Shown here: positions 33,910 to 44,849 of the stretch, piece by piece
Layout of the letters: each line of letters begins with the position of its first letter
How positions within the stretch are numbered: position 1 is the first letter of the stretch
From: Branchipolynoe longqiensis
Taxonomy: Eukaryota > Annelida > Polychaeta > Phyllodocida > Polynoidae
NCBI GenBank assembly: GCA_030323885.1
Contig: CM059186.1
Location: 146,180,810-146,244,809, forward strand
Reading direction: 5' to 3'
DNA length: 64,000 nt
Translations under genes and position numbers: made by a program
Notes under the pieces: generated by a model
Seen by the model: the letters and a program-made list of their open reading frames with translations, nothing else
Told to the model about the DNA's origin: nothing
Databases searched by the model: none

Positions 33910-34286
33910 AGCAATAAAAGAAAATTATCTACGAAGGGAAATGGAGGTAGTGGCACACTATAAGGAAAACAAAGGACACTAGGCACCAGTTTCCCCAAAT
34001 TGCCACTAAAATACAGTCACATAATTCTTAAGGAAATAAAGCCGTTCACACTGTCCATTAAAACCATAACCAGCATTAAGAAGCCACAGAAAGGCTAATA
34101 TAAAACATCTCTCGTCTTCTCCATTGCCACATTCCACATTAGCTCACCTCATTTAGTTTCTTTTTGTTAGCCTTTTATGGACCGTCGGCAATGAGACAAA
34201 AAGAAATCACAAAGAATAACTTATTTACCAAAGGAAAACCAAACTAAAAAAAAAACCCAGCTAATTTTGACTTTGATTCAGTCAAT

Positions 34287-34882
34287 AGCCCTGTTCACAC
34301 GGGGCAGTTAATTCAAATCATATAAATCGACTTGCCTAGTTCGGCTCACATTTGGCGTGTGAACGCGCATCTGAGTCGATTTAGGGCTGATTCGAATCAT
34401 ATAAGCCGGAATTTATAAACCACCTCTGTAGGTGGTTTATATGAAGCGAATTTTATGAATCGACTTATATCGCCCGTGTGAACGCAACCGACTTACTTGA
34501 GGCGGATTAAGGATGTGACAGTCGAGACCTGAGTGTGTTGATTTTCCGGTAAATTTGCTCTATGAAACTGCTAGCTGTGCACAGATATTTTTTTCATCAT
34601 TTATTTTTAGGGTTTCACTGCCCAGCAGAGGTTTTGACCGTTCCAAAACAATACGTTTCAGTCAAAACAGATCTAGGTCGAACCCACACTCTCTCGTGCC
34701 GACGTCGACTAATCGAAACTGGCGCTGGTTAGTCTGGACTTGTTCATGCGCAGATATCCACTTCCGCCTTAAACCGACTCAAAGCACTCCCCGTGTGAAC
34801 GCGAAACACTTTCAAACTAAATCGATTCATATGATTCGCCTTGTCTTAATCGCTTTAAACTTTTCCCATGTGAACACAGCAT
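34287..34882. mobile_element. Palindromic MITE with GTTCACACGGG ends
   Basis: Left GCCCTGTTCACACGGGGCAG, right (reverse complement) ATGCTGTGTTCACATGGGAA, with TA on both sides. Repeated half-palindromes such as AATCATATAAATCGA / TCGATTCATATGATT and GTGTGAACGCG occur throughout, and CCACCTCTGTAGGTGG forms a central hairpin at 34420-34435. Non-coding. Confidence 0.7.
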
Positions 34883-35184
34883 TAATGACCGAATGAGTTG
34901 AACCTCCGCTTTCTAGGACCGTAATCGATTAACACGACCCGGGCGACTCGGGTCACCCGAGTCGTCAGAATTTCAAATCGAACACCGTGAGTGGAGTCGA
35001 GAAATACACGTGCTGTGTGCAAAAAGGCCCCACCCCAGTAACCCACCTCTTGCCTGGGGGTGGCTAGGAGCTATGATGTCACATTTGTGCTAGTACCATC
35101 CTGCACGATAATGGCTACCAGTACCAGTCATACATGCTTTTTTTTGGTAATAACCTAGATTAATGAAATGGAAATATAGCTAAT
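34883..35184. other. Unassigned spacer
   Basis: Contains the short inverted motif GACTCGGGTCACCCGAGTC at 34947-34965; otherwise nothing recognised. Confidence 0.35.
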
Positions 35185-35403
35185 GACCAGACGGGATGGC
35201 CGAATGAGCTAGAGCGTCCGTCTCCCGTGTTGATAGATCGTGGGTTCGAATCCTGGTCGAGTCAAATCAATGACTTAAAAATGTATACTTGTCGCTTCCT
35301 AGCCAGATCCTCGGTATTACTAGAATAGGACAAGGAGCAGTGGAATGAGGAAGACCAGTCTTCTGCGACTGAAATTTTCCCTGCTTAAACAACTAATGTA
35401 CCA
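35185..35403 (+). mobile_element. Chimeric SINE: SINE-A head with class-2 hairpin tail
   Basis: Well-preserved head ACGGGATGGCCGAATGAGCT and GGGTTCGAATCCTGGTCGAG, core through AGAATAGGACAAGG, then AGCAGTGGAATGAGGAAGAC, CAGTC-TTCTGC-GACTG and GCTTAAACAACTAATGTACC. Confidence 0.85.
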
Positions 35404-35807
35404 AAGAAAACCCCCCAAAACAACTAAACTATGCCATCATAAATTACTTTAAATCCTATTTTGCTGTAGTTATATTGGTTATTAAAAAAAAAAAACCTTT
35501 TGGATTAAGCCACCATTTTTTCCACCCCAAGCGTGAAGAAGCGTATTAGATTATTCGACTCGAGTCTGTAGGATGTGCGCATGCGCCAAAATGTGGTGCG
35601 GGTGACCCGAGTTGATTAATCAATTACACCCAATGTGGCGGGTCTACTCATTCGGCCGTTCTGTCTTGCTTCTATTATAATGTTGTGAAAAATGCAAGAT
35701 AGTGTACTGTTTTGATTTTATCTCAGTACTGACATCTAGTCTATTGTTCATCTTCACTCAAGATACGGATAAAACCAATTTCATGTGATATGGGATGAGT
35801 TTAATTC

Positions 35808-35895
35808 TGCTGATTCACACATGACCGGAAGACCAGTGCCTCGGCGCTGAAAAAAAGACTTCAGATGAATAAAACATGTTTACCAACAAAAATAA
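35808..35895 (+). mobile_element. Retroelement 3' tail, class 1 hairpin
   Basis: ACCGGAAGACCAGTGCCTCG, then GCGCTG: stem CAGTGC/GCGCTG with one G-U pair and loop CTCG, followed by GATGAATAAAACATGTTTACC. Confidence 0.7.
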
Positions 35896-36224
35896 ATGCA
35901 TTTACACAGCCCCTGATCTGCCTCATCCCACTCCCATGCTGCATTACACGTGACCAAGTTTCATACCCGGATGGGCCCATTCCATAACCAACTTCACGAC
36001 TGCAAAAAAGGGTATTACAGCCTCATTAATTAGTCAAGAATTCAGTGGTAAGATGACTATCAAATGTTATGAAGGCAATTGGTATAGTTCTATCGAAATT
36101 CGGGGCTTTCTGAGAGAAGTGATCTATAATCATTAAATCTCTTTTAACGCAGTTGTTATTAGGGTTATGTATTATTTAGGGCTACTTCGTTTAGGGATAC
36201 TGTCATGCACAATTTCGCAACTAC
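35896..36224. other. Unassigned spacer
   Basis: Nothing recognised. Confidence 0.3.
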
Positions 36225-36548
36225 TTAAAACTGTCAGATGAAAACAGCAAATTGTCATAACCGAAACAATTATCTAGATTTTATTCTACATATCTATCTT
36301 AGATACTGGGAATATTTGTCATCACATCGAAGGGAATACTGAGGCAATTTGACTAAATCTGTTACTGCAGAATCCGATGCTGTCAGAGACTTGGTGTGCT
36401 TGCCAAAATTAATTTGGCATGTTTGCACTTTTAATATCTCAAAACTTACCCATTTAAGATAAAAGTTACTTCAAACTTATATAACCACCCTAATATATTT
36501 ATCTCAGAAAATGAAGAAACTCAAGACCATCGGACTGTGCAATTTTAA
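36225..36548 (-). mobile_element. MITE-A copy, 324 bp
   Basis: TTAA at both ends (36225-36228, 36545-36548). Inverted relative to 2155: ends with AAGACCATCGGACTGTGCAA. Internal landmark TTTATCTCAGAAAATGAAGA. Confidence 0.75.
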
Positions 36549-37122
36549 CTAATAGTAGTAGTTGTGTTTTTTACAAAATTGCTCTCAAACCAATTTCTCA
36601 CACCTTAAAATGTAAATATTCTTCAAATATATAGAACTAACAATATTATATATATGTTTCTATTTCTCTCTCTATATATAGATAATATATATACATGTAA
36701 TTATGGTTTCTCCAGAACACTTTGTTCACCAATAAATGGATATATAAATAAGGATTATATGAGTATAAATACCGGGAGTTCTTAAACACCCACCTCAGAC
36801 TGATTGCTTCGCTCTGTTACTATCAGACTCGACTGGTGGCGCCATCTATGTGCGCCCACCTTATTAACCACTCCTCAATGCATATACCGGTCTTACCAAA
36901 AAGATGCCGGGTTCCACATGCTATTGCTCGCTTTCTATCTCTATATAGAAATATACATATATATCTTGTCTGTATATATATATATACATATATATATAAA
37001 GAGAGAGAGAGTGATATCAGTGGACGGTATCTGTACCTAGGCGATGTCTTTAGCTACGATTAGCAGGAAAGAATTAACCTAATTAAGGGTATGGAATGAG
37101 TGTGAGGATGATACGCCTCTCT
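36549..37122. other. Unassigned, TA/GA microsatellites
   Basis: TA microsatellites at 36640-36695 and 36950-37000 with a GA run; no gene supported. Confidence 0.35.
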
Positions 37123-37185
37123 ACCCCCCCCCCCCCCCCCCGGCGCCCGGCGTTGTGGGGGGGGGGGGAGCCGGGGGGCAGGCTG
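37123..37185. repeat. Poly-C / poly-G hairpin
   Basis: A run of about 18 C (37124-37141), a short GGCGCCCGGCGTTGT spacer, then a run of about 12 G. The two homopolymers can pair, and the G-run could also form a quadruplex. Exact lengths are prone to sequencing error. Confidence 0.75.
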
Positions 37186-37960
37186 GCAGGGCCCATGGAC
37201 TGACGTACCGCCCTCGCCGCCCTTGCACTAAGTCACTCACCCTACAACAATCCCCTCTCGCCTCGCAGCCAATCAAAACACAGCCCCCCCAGGCTGCCTC
37301 CGCGCCACATCCGAACTGGTCAGTCTGCCTCAACCTGCCGCACTGACCACCTCCAACCTCCAATTTGACCCACCCACCCACACCTGCCATTGATTGGCCA
37401 CAGCTCAATCAACAAATACTCAACAATAAATCAATTAATCTCTGATAAAATCAATTACCATTCACTTTTTAACACAACTGACACCCGAGCAGTTGATTAT
37501 TACCATATAAATTGTCAAATAACTATCAGCATGTACAATTAGTGTTGATTATCTATTTGAATGTATAATTGTAATGTGTAAATGTTACTCCTGTATTTTG
37601 CTCACTAAAATGTTACTTTGTTCATATGTCTCATCCTCCTCATAACATTATCATTCCCCCCACCTTGCATTGATAATAACAGGACCTTCGCTCGAGCGCT
37701 ACTCGCCCACCAGCCTCACTCATGATTGTACAATTCCCCAGGTGGGCGCCGCCCGAATAAAAGTATTGTTTTACCCATCCCAGACTCTGTGTCAGCTGTG
37801 TCCGTGAGCAATGAATTTTTAATATTAACAAAAGCACAAGAAATAACAAAATAATGTTCTAAGATGTTTCTCTTTTACCATTAAAGAAGAAACCGAACCC
37901 AAAACAACATTAAAGAAGAGCTTTTTTAAAAAAGAATTTCAAAATGCGATCAGCCCCGAT
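37186..37960. other. Unassigned spacer
   Basis: No feature recognised. Confidence 0.35.
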
Positions 37961-37964
37961 CCAA

Positions 37965-38160
37965 GATATGAGCTTGCAATGGCAATGCCAGGTTCGTGGA
38001 TCCTGCTTCGGAAAAGAGCTCTTCATATATGTATATATATATGAAGAGCTCTTTATATATATATGAAGAGCGCTTTTCCAAAGCACGAGCTATGAGCTTG
38101 GCATTGGCATTGAAAGCTCATTTTTGGGTTGGCGATTATCGCGTTTTAGAAAAAAGCTCT
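37965..38160. repeat. Short palindromic repeat, MITE-like
   Basis: ATGAGCTTGCAATGGCAATG near 37969 and ATGAGCTTGGCATTGGCATT near 38093 bracket nested inverted motifs: CGGAAAAGAGCTCTTCATAT against ATATGAAGAGCGCTTTTCC, around a TA core. It can fold over about 120 bp. Class unknown. Confidence 0.55.
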
Positions 38161-38576
38161 TCATTAGTTTCATTATTTTATTTCACAAATCAGAACTTTA
38201 ACATTAATCAAAACCTTCCTGGGCAACAATTTTCCTGGAGAATAATTTGAGAGTGACAACAATTCTTAAGGTCAGGAACTGCAATGTCAAGGCGGCACAG
38301 GCATATTATCCACCTGCAATATATGCTGATGCATAGTATGAACACAAACACATAGTTTGCACCCAAACCACACACTGATTTCCTGCCCGTGGTAGTCTGC
38401 CCCGCCCCTTCCTTGTCGATGTGGCGTGGCAAGATGGAGGGGGATGGAGTTGAGGCACTTAGTGATCTACTATTTCACAACGTATTAGCTGTTTCCTGAG
38501 TATTGCATTCATACACAGACTCAACTGGCTTCTCTTCAGAGCGATACTCTATATTTCCAATCAGTAAGCAAGGCGA
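38161..38576. other. Unassigned spacer
   Basis: Nothing recognised. Confidence 0.3.
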
Positions 38577-38892
38577 TGTTCTCTGTGGCAGAGTGGTTAA
38601 AGTGTCTGACCTTTTTCTAGGTCGGACTGCTAATCTGAAGGTAGGTGGTTCGATTCTCCATACCCCCCCCCCCCCACCTCTGCCAATTTGGATTTCCACC
38701 GCTGTGCATAGACTTACAGTGTCATCAAAGGCCAGTTGCTCTCATACCATGTCTATGTGGTGTGGGAGGTTAAAAATCCCTTGGGTCATTAAAAGGGTAG
38801 GCTCAGATTTTCTATCGACAAACTGTCTAATGGTGAAAACAAGTCTATTCAGACTTATCCATGATAGGCAGTATAAATCTTCAAGAAAAAAA
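38577..38892 (+). mobile_element. SINE-B copy with class-3 hairpin tail
   Basis: Head TTCTCTGTGGCAGAGTGGTT and B box GGTGGTTCGATTCTCC, and the same body as 6338 (CTCATACCATGTCTATGTGG). The tail, however, is GGTGAAAACAAGTCTATTCA, then GACTTATCC and GGCAGTATAAATCTTCAAG plus poly(A). The tail hairpin is AAGTCT-ATTC-AGACTT. It carries a run of about 14 C just after the head. Confidence 0.8.
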
Positions 38893-38989
38893 AAGATAGC
38901 AGACCTAAGGGTGCACTCCTAGTTACGGAGTGAAAACCACATAAATGTAATTAAAGACTTTTGTGTGTAAATACCCATATACATGTAAC

Positions 38990-39062
38990 TCTTACGATTG
39001 GAAGACCAGTGCTACGGCACTGACAAAAGATATATATGAATACAATTCATTTACCCCCCAAA
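38990..39062 (+). mobile_element. Retroelement 3' tail, class 1 hairpin
   Basis: TTGGAAGACCAGTGCTACGG then CACTGACAAAAGA: perfect stem CAGTGC/GCACTG with a UACG (UNCG-type) loop. Confidence 0.7.
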
Positions 39063-39344
39063 AAAGGGTTTTATCGAAAATGCGCAAGGAATGCAATGCT
39101 TCATGATCGATAAAGCGGTCATTCCGATAAAGAAACATTTGATCAAAATAGTATATACATACTCATCAATATACCTATGTACCTAAGAAAAAAGTCGAAA
39201 TATTGAACAGATGTCTAAATTCTCTTTTCGGCTACCTCACTATCTGGTTATTAATTGCTTAGTTCCACAGATAGTCGAAGAAAAGGTATTTCATTGTGTT
39301 GGTAAAAATAAAACAGATGTTAAATCAATACCACATTGTGTCTT

Positions 39345-40235
39345 CTTGGTTGGTGTTCGTGACTATTAATTCTGGCTCCTATTGTGGACTGTTAATCTTG
39401 GCTGGTAATTTTGGCTGGTAATCTTGGCTGGTAATCTTGGCTGCTAATCGTGTCTGCTACTCTTGGTTGGTATTCTTGGCTAGTATTGGCCGGTGTTCTT
39501 GGCTGGTGTTCTTGACTGGTAATCATGGCTTTTAATCTTGGCTGGTAAGCTTTTGTGGTATTCTTGTCTGGTAATCTGGCATGGTATTGTAGTAGTCTGC
39601 ACTTACCTCTCAGGCATAGACAGGTGGGCGTGGGTAGTCTGGTGACATCAGGGAGCCTAGGTGGTGTAATGGTTAGCACCCTGGCCCGGAATGCAAAGAG
39701 ATGTGGGTTTGAGTCCCGCTCTAGACACAATATTTCCCATTTGCATCACCCCAAACAACACTGGAGCGGTGACCACGATCCTGTACAATCTACGTGATGT
39801 ATAGTTGAACCTACCCTGTGTATGTATATGTAAGTCTATTGCCTGTATGTATGTAATTGTAAGCATTAAAAGACTGACAATTCCAGGGGGACAGGTGTAG
39901 TAGTCTGCACTGACCTCTCAGGCAAGGAGCCGCATAGACAGGTGGGTGTAGGTAGTGTGATGACATCAGGGAGCCTAGTCAGTGTAATGGTTAACACACT
40001 GGCCCGGAATGCAAGGAGATGTGGGTTCGAGTCCCGCTCTAGGCGCAATATTTCCGATTTTCATCACCCCCCCCCCATGACAGTATTCTTGGCTGATATT
40101 CTTAACTGGTATTGTCTTGTGTTCTTTGCTGGTGTTCTTTGCTGGTGTTCTTGACTGGTGTTCTTGGCTGGTATACTTGACTGGCAATCTTGTCTAGTAC
40201 TCCTGGCTGGTATTATTCGCTGGCATCCTTAAATT
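39345..40235. repeat. 13-bp minisatellite interrupted by a SINE-C dimer
   Basis: Units like GGCTGGTAATCTT and CTGGTGTTCTTGG run from 39345 to about 39590 and resume from about 40085 to 40235. The block between is the SINE-C dimer, so the SINE landed in a pre-existing array or the array grew around it. Confidence 0.75.
39590..40078 (+). mobile_element. SINE-C, head-to-tail dimer
   Basis: Two tRNA-like modules (39655-39726 and 39973-40044), 318 bp apart. Each has GCCTAG pairing with CTAGGC or a near match, a D-arm-like GTGTAATGGTTA, and a T-arm-like GTGGGTTCGAGTCCCGC. Each is preceded by AGTAGTCTGCACTGACCTCT or a variant, then CAGGCA and TAGACAGGTGGG. A related dimer is at 61785-62197. Confidence 0.75.
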
Positions 40236-40659
40236 TTACCTAAATACGTCTGAATTCAGAAAGTGAGCCAAAATACATGTGTCTGCAGAAAAAAATAAGC
40301 TAAAGATTCCATTAAGGAGAGGTAAGAAAATGACACACGCCGAAGACACCATTTTAGTAATGCATTTCACCTCTGTGGATAACGAGGGGATTCACTCCTT
40401 AAGTGTCTTTCTGTCCATTCCTTTTTGTACATATCATAAACATGTAGTGCTTTATGGGAGACAGCTGAAGCTGGGCAAATGGAGCTGGTCTATTAACTGA
40501 ACTCCTGGGATAAGATATTTCTAACAAACTGACATTTATACACCGCTTGCCTAACTGCAACTGAACATTAAAACTTACTACAACTTCACCAACTGAATAC
40601 AGAAGATAACTTCTGCTTACATTCTAAATACTATGGAAATACTCATATTGATATTACAC
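40236..40659. other. Unassigned spacer
   Basis: Nothing recognised. Confidence 0.3.
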
Positions 40660-41396
40660 TCATCATCATCATGCTGTCGGATTTTTGCGATGCGACAAAG
40701 ACTGCTTTCATTACTTGACTGCCGCTCTCCATTTAGCTCTCTGCTGTGAGAGTTTGCGTCCATGATGTCAGTTCTTAATGTCTCTCAGCTTCAGGTTTCT
40801 CTTGTATGGTATCCTTGAAACCAGAGATGAGGGTCGCCCTGTCTTTCTGGTAACCAGAGGGATCTGCTTTGGTAGCCCTTGTCTGATGAACATCCTCATC
40901 AGTTCCCACTGGATATCCTTTTTTGATCAGAGGATCTTCCAACAGAAGGGCAGGCCCCGTCCCGGTTGAGTATTTCCTTTTTTGTCAGGCTTTGTCCCTT
41001 TCCAGGTTAGGTTTTGCCCTCATGATTTGCAACAGCAGATGTCCACAAAAGTGGTTGAAGTGCTGCTGTGGCTTTTGCAAGTTACCCAAGCGGCATTCTC
41101 TGCGGTGAGCAAATAGAGGTTTCAACACACCAGCAAGAACATTGTCCAAGACAGAGCGCAAAACTATTTGTCCCATCAGGTGGGCATCAGTGGCTGGTCG
41201 GGAGAATGTTGGGAGTTCCATACATCAACCGCCCTTCAATGTTGCCACAGTTGACATGGTTTTTCTGTTTAGGGTTTGCCCCCTTAGCCTTCGGTTCTGT
41301 CAAGAACCTGTACCACAAGGCAGTGGTTTACAACTCTGCAGGGCAGGGGCGTCAAACTCCCTAAGGTATTGCTATACCTGCAATACCTGCATACCA
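40660..41396 (-). mobile_element. LINE-D 3' end, about 735 bp, ATG-repeat tail
   Basis: On the minus strand the last coding stretch reads SQQRAKWRAAVK then stop, resembling the WR..V-type endings of many LINE ORF2 proteins, followed by a short hairpin region and ATG repeats. Four copies in the window (21740, 40660, 48886, 59648) share the 3' end but differ in length, which is the 5'-truncation pattern of LINEs. The upstream frame is broken, so the clade cannot be assigned. Confidence 0.65.
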
Positions 41397-41399
41397 CAT

Positions 41400-41625
41400 A
41401 CTACTACACTACTGTTACCATATTGCTATGGAACTTTTGGGTTACAGAATTTCATTGTGTTACATGCCGCAAAATGTGTATTCAACAGTTATTGTATACC
41501 TTGTTCTATATACCTTTTGTGTAAATAACCCTGAATTGAAAAATGGCTGGAAGACCAGTGCTTCGGCACTGACAAAAGACTTATTCAGCAGAATAAACAT
41601 ATTTACCACCAATAAAAAGAAAAAG
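41400..41625 (+). mobile_element. LINE 3' end, class-1 hairpin tail
   Basis: Nearly identical to 16425-16640: GGAACTTTTGGGTTACAGAA, TTTTGTGTAAATAACCCTGA, CAGTGC-TTCG-GCACTG, CAGAATAAACATATTTACC. The A-rich tail follows. It sits tail-out next to the oppositely oriented LINE-D. Confidence 0.75.
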
Positions 41626-41983
41626 AACAAGAAATGAAAATTGGGGGACGGTGGTCACTGCTACCGAAGTAACTAAAGTACTGAATGCCTTTTATATCAT
41701 TTTATTTAAAAAAATTAAAAAAAAGATTTACTTTGTTTAATTAAAGAAAAAACATAGCGATACCTTGAATCTTTTAGGCGTAAGTGACTCATTTGCCATC
41801 AGGATATAGATGCGGAGGGACACTTGGAGATGGCTGCAATATATAAACTAACACTGTGCATTTCATTAGCGGTGTAGGTGGACTTTCCCACTGCACACAA
41901 AATACTTCCTTCATTCAGTACCCGCCATGCATTGCTCGAAAGGCGGCAATGTTTTATTCACTGAACAGGTTATGCTGATACTC
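41626..41983. other. Unassigned spacer
   Basis: Nothing recognised. Confidence 0.3.
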
Positions 41984-42325
41984 TGGTTGGTTGATTGTTG
42001 GAGTTTCACGTCCTGGCAACATCTGAGGTCACATCAGGACGGGTACAGACTTGTGACAGTGCAGCGCACTCATGGCGACTTTTCATTATAGTACTGCCCC
42101 ACTGAGAAACCAGGCTGCCAGAACCATGACCTGATATCCCACTCAGTCACATTATCCTGACACTGAGCCAACCAGTCTTTGCGCTATCCTAATAATGCCG
42201 AGCACCTGGCTAGGTAGAGACACGTGTCAATTTTGTAAGTCATTGGTTTGACTCGACTGGGAATTGAGCTCCCGATCTCCCGCACGCGAGGCCTGCGCTC
42301 TGTCGAATCGGCCACCGCGTCCGGT
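41984..42325 (-). mobile_element. SINE-A copy, full length
   Basis: Tail GTTGGTTGATTGTTGGAGTT through head CGAATCGGCCACCGCGTCCG. Near-consensus throughout. Confidence 0.9.
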
Positions 42326-43180
42326 GGTAAACAGGAGGAGGTCACTGCATGTAGGGCAGTCATGTTTAGTAACCCAGACGACAGGTCTGGGTGGAAGTCA
42401 GGCTTCGGGAGCAAGCAAACATGTTATATCTAGAAGGCTCAGGTCACACTTACTCATTTCTCTGTGAATTTAGTCAACAAACAGAGCGGATAACAATAAA
42501 TAAGCTTGTGGAAGCATATAGCCAAACACCAGGTGAGGTAGTAACTAGTACACTTGAGTTCATTGGCTTCACTCAGTCGGAGATGGGTTTCCATGTACCT
42601 CCCACACAGGAAGTGCACACTCAGCACATTTGGCCATCCAGTCTGTTGCCATGGGGCTAAAAGCATGATAAACACCAAGTGGCGAGTTCATGCTATAATG
42701 TCTAATTGACAAATTTAATCATCAGGCATTGTAATCTAATTATAGTTCAGCTCTGTGCCTTCTAAGACACAGATATATATGTGTGTGGTATAAAACATTT
42801 ATATGAATATTATTAACATGGAACCGTCAACCCCCAGCTTTCAAACTTGGCAGTAGGTGTGGGAAGTTACAGGGACCTGGATACTGTAATGTATGAGCAT
42901 ATACGAGTATAATGGAGCGGAAGGGACTGTATTATTATTATTATCCATTTATTACCATTTATGACTCGCAATGTATTTGCTTTGTTGCTTCCATCCTGTG
43001 ACCGGTGGCACCACCACCTGCCCTAACCCTAACTATGGGGGCGCCCATTGTCATGCGCGCCCTAGAGCTACGCAACATATGGTAGAACGTATGGAAATGT
43101 ACATTCCGGAGTATTACAGACTCTATGCTGGCGGAGATCAGGTGGTTTTAGCCAAAGCTATAAGAATAATGCCAAGGCTG
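42326..43180. other. Unassigned spacer
   Basis: No supported gene. A sequence related to the TATACGAGTATAAT repeat occurs at 42898. Confidence 0.35.
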
Positions 43181-43189
43181 GGGATGGGG

Positions 43190-43629
43190 TAGGGGTGGGG
43201 TTGGGTGGATGTGAGGGTAGGTGTGAGGATGCAGGTACTGGTGAGGAAGGGAGTGGGCGCGGGCGTAAGCGTAGGGTTGATGTTGAGGTTGGGGGTGGGA
43301 GTGAGGGTGGATGTGAGGGTGAGTGTCATGGTGGAGTTACTGGTGAGGAAGGGAGTGGGCGCGGGCGTGGGCGCGGGCGTGGGCGCGGGCGCGGGCGTGG
43401 GCGTGGCGCGTGGCGTGGCGTGGGCGTGGCGTGTGCGTGGGCGTGTGCGTGGGCGTGGTGCGTGTGCGTGTGCGTGTGCGTGTGCGTGTGCGTGTGCGTG
43501 TGTGGCGTGTGCGTGTGCGTGGGCGTGTGCGTGTGCGTGGGCGTGTGCGTGTGCGTGGGCGTGGTGCGTGGTGTGGCGTGTGCGTGTGCGTGTGCGTGTG
43601 CGTGGGCGTGGGCGTGTGCGTGTGCGTGT

Positions 43630-43660
<31 letters not shown>

Positions 43661-43800
43661 GGCGTGTGCGTGGGCGTGGGCGTGGGCGTGGGCGTGGGCG
43701 TGGGCGTGGGCGTGGGCGTGGGCGTGGGCGTGGGCGTGGGCATGAGTCTAGGGTTGATGGTGAGGGTAGATGTGAAGGTGGGGGTGGGGGGTGGGTGGGG
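43190..43800. repeat. GGGCGT / GTGCGT hexanucleotide minisatellite
   Basis: Core at 43355-43742 of GGGCGT, GTGCGT and GCGCGG hexamers in higher-order blocks, flanked by GGTGAGG-type degenerate repeats. A 43-bp phrase (GTTACTGGTGAGGAAGGGAG...) near 43336 echoes one at 43236. Six-base units keep all frames open, explaining long arginine/valine or threonine/proline/histidine frames. Confidence 0.9.
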
Positions 43801-43983
43801 GGTCGGGTGTGGTGGGCACGCAGAGGTTACAGGCCAGCAAGCAGATAACAAACACGAGCATTGATACATCATGCAAAATCCCAACTACATCTAGTTCACC
43901 AAGCAGCCCCATGCGTATGTGAATCGATCAATGTCCACAGTTCATGTACTATATAGCCAAATAATATAAATAATGGAGGGGGA

Positions 43984-44620
43984 GGTTGAATTAAAATATC
44001 TTTAAAGAAGGTCAGACATTAGTTAAAGATGATTCGAAGGGTAAGGAGGAGAGGTTTGAAGTAAACCCTCATTAAATAGGGTCCGAGATCAGGGCCCATA
44101 TTCACGACGCGGTGTTAGCTTACACTCGGTGTGTTTGCGCTAACACCACTCCTTGCGTACTGAGTTTTCGCCGCTAACCCAGAAATCCCGGCCAAAACCA
44201 GTTTTGGCTCGCTAACACCGCGTCATGAATACGGCCCCTGGTAAAGATGCTTCGGGTGGTAAAGGGGGGGGGCGTAAATTAAACGGTCCTCAAAGAAGGT
44301 CAGACATGAGCTAAGGATGCTCCAGATGACAGGGAGAGGTTTGAATTAAACCATCCTTAAAGAAGTTCAGACATGAGTCAAATGACAAATGGGTTTTAGA
44401 ATTAAACCCTCATTAAAGAAGGTCAGACATAAGTTAAATATGCTTCGGATGATAATGTGGAGAGAGGTTTGAGTTCAACCCTCCGTAAAGAGGGTTCGTT
44501 TTGAGATAAGGATGCTTCTAATGATAAGAGGGGGGAGTTTGAATCGAAACCTCTTTAGAGAGGGCTACATCTGAGGTAAGGACACTTTGAATGATAAGGA
44601 GGGGTTTGAATTAAACAAAC
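43984..44620. repeat. Degenerate minisatellite of about 65-75 bp
   Basis: Seven to eight units with AAGGTCAGACATGAGTTAAG, GATGCTTCGGATGATAA and GAGGTTTGAATTAAACCCTC blocks. Unit lengths vary. A 151-bp MITE interrupts the second unit. Confidence 0.8.
44090..44240. mobile_element. MITE, 151 bp, CAGGG...CCCTG ends
   Basis: Left CAGGGCCCATATTCACGACG, right (reverse complement) CAGGGGCCGTATTCATGACG, each followed by CGGTGTTAGC. The whole element is nearly palindromic. CAGGG termini are common in hAT elements, but no clear 8-bp target duplication is seen. The surrounding minisatellite unit continues on both sides. Confidence 0.8.
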
Positions 44621-44849
44621 ATGTGTGAAATGTGCACAATGACCACACTTACACGCCTTGATGCGTAGGCACTAGATAATATGGTGACTTGGTCAAATGC
44701 CAGGCACCGTTATCAGTTTCAAGGAAGGAAATGCACACCAGGCTGTCCGAGAAAGAAACAAGAGCTGAACTATTTTAGAATTAAAAGGGAAATGTCGTCT
44801 CAGAATGAGAAAGTTCAAGCATTGTGTTCGGAAAGCTGTGCTTTGAGGC

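Noticed and set aside
39655..39726. Genuine tRNA gene in SINE-C
   Set aside because: Acceptor and T arms pair, but the anticodon arm is poor and the module is part of a repeated longer unit.
43138..43884. 200-250 residue Thr/Pro/His- and Arg/Gly/Val-rich open frames
   Set aside because: Produced by the GGGCGT/GTGCGT hexamer array; no non-repetitive domain, start context or splice signal.
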